Of a stretch of DNA of 61,513 bases, positions 54,852 through 61,513 are shown in pieces. The translations under genes were made by a program, and so were the position numbers. The DNA lies in contig JADFXB010000010.1 of NCBI GenBank assembly GCA_015233935.1, forward strand, positions 1 through 61,513. The letters are read 5' to 3'. The DNA is from Magnetococcales bacterium (GTDB lineage Bacteria > Pseudomonadota > Magnetococcia > Magnetococcales > JADFXB01). Each line of letters starts with the position of its first letter. The stretch's first letter is position 1. The notes under the pieces are model-generated. The model worked only from the letters and a program-made list of their open reading frames with translations, made no database searches and was not told where the DNA came from.

Positions 54852-55808
54852 TTAACGGTGAATCTGGGTCAAAGTCTCTTCCGTCCACAGAGAGGCTTTC
54901 TTGTCGGTATTGAATCGAAAAACCTCTCGCGGCACCAAAGCCATGGTTTCATGGTTGGTGACCAGATTCTTGCCATACCAGAACTTCCAGTAGAGGGCGC
55001 GGGGATCAGGGGTGTCCAAACTTCCCCAATCCCGGTCGATAAACTTAACCTTTTTGTCCCCTTTGAAATATTCGGTGCGATAGTCCCCAAAGGTTTTGGT
55101 ATCGATGTAGCTGATACGATAGTCATACCACCAATCGGTAAACTTGGTGGTGCTCTTTACCTTGTAAACCTGTTTATCCTTGTGGTCGCACACCGGGGCC
55201 TCCGGCAGGGTCTTCATATACCAGTTGCGATCATCCGGCCCCACTTCCATCACCGTCAGACAATCGGGAAACTTTTCCTTGCCCAACAGTTGATGGGTTT
55301 CATGGGCGGGTTTGCGCAAGGTGACATCACCAAAGGTAAAATCGGTTCCACCCCAGGCATCGTTATGGGGAGGCTGGGAAAAAAGACGAATCTTACGCAA
55401 TTCCGGCACCCACACCTGATAGGATTGACTCTTTTCATCATCCACATAGTCGGTGATCAACATTCCCATTCCACGCTCTTTCCCAGAGGTGAAGATAGCC
55501 AAATCCTTGGCCTTCACCACGCCATCCGAATAATCATTGTTGAGATAGCGTTTGAGGGTGTTGGTGGTGGGTTTGCCACCCTCCGACTTGTAGATGATCA
55601 CCGTCACCGTCTTGCCATCCATTTCAATGGACACGTTTTTAAGCGCGTAGAAATGGTTGACAAAATAGACCTGGGTAATAATCTCTTCAGCGGTGGGTTC
55701 TCCCTTGGGGTAGGGCAGATCCATGGGGACGCCTGCCTGCACCATGGTGGACAGACAGGTGGCAACCATGCTCCCCACCCCCCATGGCACACTGGATGAA
55801 TACTTCAT
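54852..55808 (-). CDS. DUF1329 outer-membrane lipoprotein-sorting-like protein
   Basis: 318 residues from 55808 (MKYSSSVPWG), with GGAG eight bases upstream. Signal peptide ending TMVQA. Seen: ERGMGMLITDYVDD, YQVWVPELRKIRLFSQP, WWYDYRISYIDTKTFGDYRTEYFKGDKKVK and RDWGSLDTPDPR, matching DUF1329 proteins, which share a LolB/VioE-like fold. Reads with the DUF1302 gene as a two-gene unit. Confidence 0.87.
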   Translation of the reverse strand: MKYSSSVPWGVGSMVATCLSTMVQAGVPMDLPYPKGEPTAEEIITQVYFVNHFYALKNVSIEMDGKTVTVIIYKSEGGKPTTNTLKRYLNNDYSDGVVKAKDLAIFTSGKERGMGMLITDYVDDEKSQSYQVWVPELRKIRLFSQPPHNDAWGGTDFTFGDVTLRKPAHETHQLLGKEKFPDCLTVMEVGPDDRNWYMKTLPEAPVCDHKDKQVYKVKSTTKFTDWWYDYRISYIDTKTFGDYRTEYFKGDKKVKFIDRDWGSLDTPDPRALYWKFWYGKNLVTNHETMALVPREVFRFNTDKKASLWTEETLTQIHR

Positions 55809-56112
55809 TGAGGGTTCTCCATTGGTTGTCTGAAAATACTTCATGTCAACAATTACATTACATAAACACCTGATATAGGTGAAAAAGGGTTCTCCAAATA
55901 ATTCCCCTATTTTTCCCAAATTTTTTGCAAAAAGACGATACAAAATTATCATGGAAAATGGTAGCATTATTTAGATGACTGCATGAGAATTATGTAGTTT
56001 ACTCATGATCGACAATGAAAACTATGTGAATTATATGGGGAATTTTTAAACATTCTACCCCACTTGCCACCTGGCCAGGAAGAGTGATCCAATCAGTAGA
56101 GGTGTTATTTAC
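55809..56112. other. 304-bp AT-rich divergent promoter region
   Basis: Between the DUF1329/DUF1302 pair (leftward) and MCP3 (rightward). A TAAA-N15-GCC at 56048-56069 partly resembles a flagellar sigma-28 promoter, but the GATAA end is absent. No sigma-54 element and no GTTACA words were found. Confidence 0.4.
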
Positions 56113-58722
56113 ATGAAAACAAGTCGTACAATCCATAATTTACGTTTCAAGCTGTTGTTCGCGCCTCTGTTGGCCCTGTTTGTGGTCTTTCTGGGCAGCG
56201 GCAGCTTGATCTCCCGTCTGGTGGATTCAGCATTAGTGGCCAATGAGGATGCCCGTATCGAAATGACCTCACGGGTACTGCAAGAGCTTTATGGTCAATG
56301 GTTGCAACGGGCCAAGACCCAGATCAAGACCGTGGTGGTGCAACCAGAGATGGCGGAAGCCTTCTTTGTGGCCAAAACCGAGGACAATCTGCAACAGTTG
56401 GCAGAAATTCTCCAACAGGGGATGACCGCCGCTGGTGCAACCGATGCCATGGCCTTGGGCAAAGGCAGTAAGGTTCTTTTCCGACATCGCAAAGATGGTT
56501 TTGACCTCCTGCCCCATGTGGCCCCCATGCAAAAAAAAATCATGGACCATCCCCCCATTAGTGATGCCCACAGCCAACTGGATGGGGTGGTGGATGTACG
56601 GTTGATCCAACACCAAGGCGGTTTTTATTTTCTCACCGCCGGACCTCTTCTGGATGTGGAAGACATTGTGGGAGTGGTGGTCTTTGTCACTCCGGTGACC
56701 CAATCTTTCGTGGATCAGTTGAAAAAGGAGATGGCGGAGCGGTTTTTCAGTGGGGCGACCAACGTGGAAGTGGCCATGGCCCAAGGTACAAAGGTGGTAG
56801 TCACCACCATGACCGAAGGCAACAACCTCCCTTACCGTCAAAACTGGATTCCTCTGGAAGGGGATGCCCAACTGGGACTGAGCTTTGATACCTCTGCCAA
56901 CCAGGCCGCACGGATGGAAGTCTTGGGGGCGTTGGGGGTGATTTTTTTGGTGGCCATCGGGCTTTTGTTCACCATTATCTTGATCAACGCCAACCACATT
57001 GTAAACAGCATCGGTTCCCTGGTGGGCTTTGCTGAAGACATTGCCCAAGGCAACTTAACCCGCAACCTCACCCTGCAAAGCAAGGATGAAATCGGACAAT
57101 TGTTTCATGCCATTCGGGCCATGGCAGGCAGCCTTGGTCAAACCATTCGCACCGTTTCCTTGCAATCAGACACGGTGGAGGTTTGTGTTAAAGAATTGGC
57201 GGATGTACGGGTGACTTTGGCTGGCGACTCGGGGGCCACCCAGGCCATTACCCTGTCTGTTTCTCACGAAAATGAGCAGCTTCATCACGAAATTCTCGCC
57301 ATTCAGAAGGCGGTCTCCCTGGCCAGCGGCAACATTGACAATATTTCCCAACGGGCGGAAGAGTTGTCTCAAAGCATGCACTCTGTCAGTCAGTCCACGG
57401 AAAAGGCCTCCAACCATGTGACCTCGGTGGCCAATTCAGCACGGGATATGAGTGCCCGCCTGGGGGAAGCCAATCAACATCTTGCAGAAATCAACACCAC
57501 CACCAACACCATGGCCCATTCGGTGCGGGAGATGGATGCCTCCTTCAAGGATGTGCAGAAACGGTGCAATGATGGGGTTTCAGAGGTCAATTCCACCAGT
57601 GGTCATGCCCAGAATGCCCAGGAGATCATGTCTCGCTTGCAGCAATCGGCGGGAGAGATTGGCAAAGTGGTGAACCTCATCAGTTCCATTGCCGATCAAA
57701 CCAAAATTCTTGCCCTCAACGCCAACATTGAGGCGGCTTCGGCGGGGGAAAAGGGGAAAGAGTTTGCCGTGGTGGCCAGGGCGGTCAAAGAACTGGCCCG
57801 TCAGACGGCGGATGCCACCAAGTTGATCACCGATCGGATTGAGGAGATTCAGCGCAATACCGGCGAAGCCCACTCCGCCAACCAACAGATCACCCAATCC
57901 ATCGACCGGTTGCATGAGACCATTGAAGGAATTGTGCAATCGGTGACCAGGCAGCAGGAGTTGACCCAGGGGATCAACCAGGGCATTCAGGGGGTGGCCC
58001 AGCGGATGACGGGTCTGGCCAGCAACGCCACCCAACTGGAAAAATCAGCCCACAATGTGGCCCGCGCCGCCGAAGATGCGGCCAACAGCACCCGCACCAT
58101 CGCCCACTCCAGTTTGGAAGTGTTGGAAGATTCCAAGGTGATGAATCAACAGAGCACCGATGCCCAAAATTTTGTCCATTCCATCGTGGACGCTGCCCGC
58201 CGCACGGGAGAGGCTTCCACACGGGTACGGGACAAAATGCGTGAGGCCAATCAGTTAAGTGAATTCATGCAGGGTTCCATGAGCCACTTTGAAAAGCTCA
58301 CCCGCGTAGTAGAGGGAACCACCGAGGCCCTGCGGGCCGCCCAGGCAGGTTTGGATGTGGGTGTCGCACCTTTTGATGTGCAACGGGAAAAACGCTACCA
58401 CCTTAACTGGTTGGGTCAATTGGAACAAATGCTGCGGGGACGCTCTGTTCAATGCACGGATGAGGCCAGGATTGGTGAGGAGTGTTCCTTTGGTCGGTGG
58501 TTGGCTGGCGAAGGCGAGCAGCAATTTGGCCATCTTGACTTTTTTGCTGACTTAAAGAAGGCCCACCAGGAAGCCCACCAATTGCTGATAGAGGCCGTCA
58601 CCCACTGCCAAGCTGGTCACATGGAAAATCTGGCCCATCAGGTTGATAAAATTCATCCCACCAGGGAGCGACTTTTCCACCTGTTGGACCGTCTCTATCA
58701 ATCACGCCAGCTTCATGCTTGA
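56113..58722 (+). CDS. Chemoreceptor with periplasmic sensor and CZB domain (MCP3)
   Basis: 869 residues. TM1 about 13-35; periplasmic domain 36-275, double-Cache-like by length with GGFYFLTAGPLLDVEDIVGVVVF; TM2 about 277-299; HAMP; long coiled coil; signalling hairpin DQTKILALNANIEAASAGE then [22 protein letters not shown], which departs from consensus at four positions; C-terminal CZB domain with intact ligands (RYHLNWL; EECSFGRWL; KKAHQEAHQLL). The segment after HAMP (VSLQSDTVEVCVKELADVR) is shared with the other two receptors, showing a common origin. Confidence 0.95.
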   Translation: MKTSRTIHNLRFKLLFAPLLALFVVFLGSGSLISRLVDSALVANEDARIEMTSRVLQELYGQWLQRAKTQIKTVVVQPEMAEAFFVAKTEDNLQQLAEILQQGMTAAGATDAMALGKGSKVLFRHRKDGFDLLPHVAPMQKKIMDHPPISDAHSQLDGVVDVRLIQHQGGFYFLTAGPLLDVEDIVGVVVFVTPVTQSFVDQLKKEMAERFFSGATNVEVAMAQGTKVVVTTMTEGNNLPYRQNWIPLEGDAQLGLSFDTSANQAARMEVLGALGVIFLVAIGLLFTIILINANHIVNSIGSLVGFAEDIAQGNLTRNLTLQSKDEIGQLFHAIRAMAGSLGQTIRTVSLQSDTVEVCVKELADVRVTLAGDSGATQAITLSVSHENEQLHHEILAIQKAVSLASGNIDNISQRAEELSQSMHSVSQSTEKASNHVTSVANSARDMSARLGEANQHLAEINTTTNTMAHSVREMDASFKDVQKRCNDGVSEVNSTSGHAQNAQEIMSRLQQSAGEIGKVVNLISSIADQTKILALNANIEAASAGEKGKEFAVVARAVKELARQTADATKLITDRIEEIQRNTGEAHSANQQITQSIDRLHETIEGIVQSVTRQQELTQGINQGIQGVAQRMTGLASNATQLEKSAHNVARAAEDAANSTRTIAHSSLEVLEDSKVMNQQSTDAQNFVHSIVDAARRTGEASTRVRDKMREANQLSEFMQGSMSHFEKLTRVVEGTTEALRAAQAGLDVGVAPFDVQREKRYHLNWLGQLEQMLRGRSVQCTDEARIGEECSFGRWLAGEGEQQFGHLDFFADLKKAHQEAHQLLIEAVTHCQAGHMENLAHQVDKIHPTRERLFHLLDRLYQSRQLHA

Positions 58723-58730
58723 TGGATCAA

Positions 58731-61513
58731 CTATGGAGTGACATCCCCTTTTTTCCACACCTGCCGTAACCGATCCAAGTAGAGGAAGACCACCGGGGTG
58801 GTATAGAGGGTCAAGATTTGGCTTACCAATAGACCACCCACAATGGAAATACCCAAGGGTTGGCGCAAGCCTGCCCCTTCCCCACTGCCAAAGGCCAAAG
58901 GCAAGGCTCCAAACATGGCTGCCAGGGTGGTCATGAGAATGGGACGAAAACGCAATACACTGGCCTGCTGTATCGCTTGCAAGGCGGGAAGATGATCCCG
59001 TCTTTGCAAGATCAAGGCAAAATCAATCATTAAAATGGCATTTTTCTTGACGATGCCAATCAACAAAATCACCCCGATCAAGGCGATAATGTTAAATTCG
59101 CCATGGGTCATCAACAAGGCCAGTAAGGCCCCCACCCCGGCAGAAGGCAGGGTGGAGAGGATGGTTATGGGGTGAACGGTGCTCTCATACAAAATACCCA
59201 AGACAATATAAACGGTCACCAAGGCCGCCAAAATCATCCAGGGCATATTGGCCATGGATTGCTGAAAAATTTTGGCCGTCCCCTGAAATCCCCCCTGAAT
59301 GGAAGAGGGCACCCCCATTTGATTAAAAGAGGCATCAATGGCCTGGGTGGCCTGGGATAAGCTTACCCCTGGAGCCAGGTTAAAGGTGATGGTGGAGGCC
59401 GCGAAGAGTCCCTGATGGTTGATCACCAGAGGTGCATTGCCCGCCGTCACCGTGGTGACCGCCGCCAAGGGCACCTGTTTGCCTGTCGGAGAGGTCAACT
59501 GTATATCTTCAAGCACACTTTCATCCTGCCAAAAACGAGGGTCCGCCTCCATCACCACCCGATACTGGTTGAGGGGGGCATAAATGGTGGCGACCTGCCG
59601 TTGGCCAAAGGCATTGTTAAGGGTGGAATCCAAAATGCGGGGGGTGATGCCCAAACGGGAGGCGGCGTCACGATCCAGTTGGACCAGGGTGGCCAACCCC
59701 TTATCCTGTTGATCCCCACTCACATCCACCAATTGGGGCAACTGGCGCAACGCCTGCCGCAAACGGGGTTCCCACTGGCGCAACTCTTCCAACTCACTGG
59801 ATTGCACCGTGTATTGGTACATGGCATTGCCATGCCGTCCCCCCACCCGCAAATCCTGCACCGACTGCATGATAAGTGAAGCACCGGTCACCTGGGAGGT
59901 GCGCTTACGCAAACGGGCCATCACCTCTTCCGCCGACAAGGTCCGCTCTCCCAAGGGACGCAAAGAGAGAAAGATTCGTCCCGAATTGCGCTGATCTCCA
60001 CCGGTAAAAGCCGCCACATGTTCCACTTCTTCATCTTCCATCACCAGACGAATGTATTCATTCATCTTTTTTTCCATGGCCTGGAAGGAGATCCCTTGAT
60101 CCCCCTGGATACTGCCCATCAACCGCCCGGTATCCTGACTGGGAAAAAATCCCTTGGGAATGATGGTATAAAGATAAAAATTCAAGCCAATGGTGGCAAA
60201 GAGAACCAATAAAGTCAGTAATTTATATTGCAACGCCCAAGCCAGGGAGCGATCATACCAGGCCGTCCATCGGTCAAAATGGCGGGCAAACCAACCACCA
60301 TGGCTATTGTCGCCTTTTTTCAACAAAGCGGCACACATGGCGGGGGTGGTGGTGAGAGAGACCAGCAAGGAAACCAATACGGCCATGACCAAGGTGACGG
60401 AAAATTCCCGAAAAAGCCGTCCCACAATGCCACCCATGGCCAGCAAGGGAATAAACACCGCCACTAGGGAGAGACTCATGGACAAGACGGTAAACCCCAC
60501 CTCTTTTGTCCCCAGTAAAGCCGCCTGCAAAGGAGAATATCCCGCCTCCCGATAACGACTGACATTTTCCACCACCACAATGGCATCATCCACCACAAAA
60601 CCGGTGGCAATGGTCAAAGCCATGAGAGACATGGTATTTAAACTATATCCCATCAAGTAGATCACCCCGAAGGTTCCCACCAGAGAGACCGGCACCGCCA
60701 CGCTGGGAATCAGGGTTGCCCGCAAATTGGGCAGAAACAGAAAGACCACCAACACCACCATCCCCACCGAAATCAATAAACTTTGCTCCGCCTCCCGTAA
60801 CGAGGCACGAATGGTGGGGGTGCGGTCCATGAGGACTGTCAACTTGACGCTGGCGGGTAGGTTGGCCTGCAACATGGGCAAGGCCTGCCGTACCCGGTCG
60901 ATGGTCTCAATAATGTTGGCCCCTGGCATGCGGGATAAAATCAACAGGACGGAGGTCTTGCCATCGGCGGAACCAAAATGGCGCACATCCTGTACCGAAT
61001 CCTCCACCTGTGCCACATCCGCCAGGCGCACCGCCGCCCCCTGGCGATAGGTCAAAATCAGGGGAAGATAATCCGCCGCCTTGCTGGCTTGATCGTTGGC
61101 ATCGATCACCCACTGCCGATCCCCCTCCTCCACCACCCCTTTGGGCCGGTTGGCATGGGTCGAAGTGATGGCGGAACGCACCTCTTCCAGGCTGATGCCG
61201 TAATGTTGCAACGCCTCCAGATTCAACTCCACCCGCACCGCCGGCATGGAGCTACCCCCCACCGATACCTGCCCCACCCCCTCCAACTGGGAGAGTCGCT
61301 GGGCCATGACGGTGGAGGCCAAATCATAGAGTTTACCCTGACTCAACAGGTCAGAAGTGAGGGATAAGACCAAAACCGGCATATCCGCCGGATTCATCTT
61401 GCGAAAGGTGGGATTGGCAGGCATGCCTGAAGGCAATAAGGTGCGGGCTGCGGCAATGGCCGCTTGTACATCCCTCGCTGCCCCATCAATGTTGCGCTCC
61501 AGATCAAATTGCA
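58731..61513 (-). CDS. mdtC: RND multidrug efflux permease, MdtC-like (5' end outside window)
   Basis: Inner-membrane proton-driven drug/metabolite pump subunit. About 927 residues visible; the frame stays open to the window edge, so roughly the first 100 residues are missing. Seen: SALHxxFR-type porter segments (MNPADMPVLVLSLTSD; GVGQVSVGGSSMPAVRVELN), DRTPTIRASLREAEQSLL, PVSLVGTFGVIYLMGYSLNTMSLMALTIATGFVVDDAIVVVENV with the essential Asp pair in TM4, and the C-terminal repeat with IGVILLIGIVKKNAILMIDFAL. Segment-by-segment this is closest to MdtC. An MdtB or membrane-fusion partner would lie beyond the edge. Confidence 0.92.
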   Translation of the reverse strand, partial: QFDLERNIDGAARDVQAAIAAARTLLPSGMPANPTFRKMNPADMPVLVLSLTSDLLSQGKLYDLASTVMAQRLSQLEGVGQVSVGGSSMPAVRVELNLEALQHYGISLEEVRSAITSTHANRPKGVVEEGDRQWVIDANDQASKAADYLPLILTYRQGAAVRLADVAQVEDSVQDVRHFGSADGKTSVLLILSRMPGANIIETIDRVRQALPMLQANLPASVKLTVLMDRTPTIRASLREAEQSLLISVGMVVLVVFLFLPNLRATLIPSVAVPVSLVGTFGVIYLMGYSLNTMSLMALTIATGFVVDDAIVVVENVSRYREAGYSPLQAALLGTKEVGFTVLSMSLSLVAVFIPLLAMGGIVGRLFREFSVTLVMAVLVSLLVSLTTTPAMCAALLKKGDNSHGGWFARHFDRWTAWYDRSLAWALQYKLLTLLVLFATIGLNFYLYTIIPKGFFPSQDTGRLMGSIQGDQGISFQAMEKKMNEYIRLVMEDEEVEHVAAFTGGDQRNSGRIFLSLRPLGERTLSAEEVMARLRKRTSQVTGASLIMQSVQDLRVGGRHGNAMYQYTVQSSELEELRQWEPRLRQALRQLPQLVDVSGDQQDKGLATLVQLDRDAASRLGITPRILDSTLNNAFGQRQVATIYAPLNQYRVVMEADPRFWQDESVLEDIQLTSPTGKQVPLAAVTTVTAGNAPLVINHQGLFAASTITFNLAPGVSLSQATQAIDASFNQMGVPSSIQGGFQGTAKIFQQSMANMPWMILAALVTVYIVLGILYESTVHPITILSTLPSAGVGALLALLMTHGEFNIIALIGVILLIGIVKKNAILMIDFALILQRRDHLPALQAIQQASVLRFRPILMTTLAAMFGALPLAFGSGEGAGLRQPLGISIVGGLLVSQILTLYTTPVVFLYLDRLRQVWKKGDVTP

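Noticed and set aside
56048-56069. Sigma-28 promoter before MCP3
   Set aside because: TAAA and GCC are correctly spaced but the GATAA portion is missing; a chance match is likely in AT-rich DNA.

Overview
The window is a gene-dense stretch of a Gram-negative, motile, respiring proteobacterial chromosome. The evidence is Sec and Tat signal peptides, outer-membrane proteins, a type IV pilus set, an Rnf complex, UbiK, an MdtC-type RND pump and three large chemoreceptors. Receptors carrying CZB and hemerythrin domains, together with the urt-urease cluster, are reminiscent of environmental microaerophiles such as Magnetococcia. No marker gene here settles the taxonomy, so that is a weak inference. 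No rRNA, tRNA, CRISPR array or complete IS element was seen.

Layout. 1-5000: end of cobQ, a TPR lipid-free periplasmic protein, an OYE-family reductase and a Cache-domain chemoreceptor (MCP1). 5471-13417: type IV pilus tip/minor-pilin operon fimT-pilV-pilW-pilX-pilY1 plus a small secreted protein, with a pilE-like pilin on the opposite strand between pilW and pilX. 13552-16570: purA-ubiK-aldehyde dehydrogenase. 16583-19566: a LuxR-type response regulator, a possible small RNA, an atypical HisKA-REC-HPt protein without an ATPase domain, and a Cys-motif protein. 19876-30355: a compact 12-gene nitrogen operon urtABCDE-ureDABCEFG read leftward from a near-consensus sigma-54 promoter.

30544-35159: yejE without its partner genes, an AT-rich AAA ATPase/PD-(D/E)XK-like gene pair (candidate defence module), pyrF and mrp. 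35438-40900: rnfABCDGE, ended by a strong terminator. 41409-44958: a secreted rhodanese and a receptor (MCP2) with both CZB and hemerythrin domains. 45027-48275: a phosphate-type binding protein and a metallophosphoesterase, with a decayed duplicate of the latter and an AT-rich islet (small membrane protein, RhuM fragment) between the two copies. 48286-52884: glycosyltransferase, aat, an Rpn-type nuclease flanked by 20-bp direct repeats, a methyltransferase and a CpsB-like phosphatase. 52941-61513: DUF1302 and DUF1329 envelope proteins, a third receptor (MCP3) and the C-terminal nine-tenths of an MdtC-like pump.

Main points of interest. (1) Two sensory operons (19566 leftward and 41409 rightward) each have a sigma-54-like -24/-12 element with TGTTACA repeats about 85-140 bp upstream, which suggests a shared enhancer-binding regulator. 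(2) The ATPase/nuclease pair looks like a mobile defence unit inserted in front of yejE. (3) The HisKA-REC-HPt protein has no catalytic domain and must depend on another kinase. (4) The CZB domain of MCP1 has its zinc ligands changed from H/C/H/H to C/C/N/N. (5) PilY1 carries an inserted golvesin C-terminal-like domain. (6) The Rpn gene sits between direct repeats that duplicate the start of the next gene.
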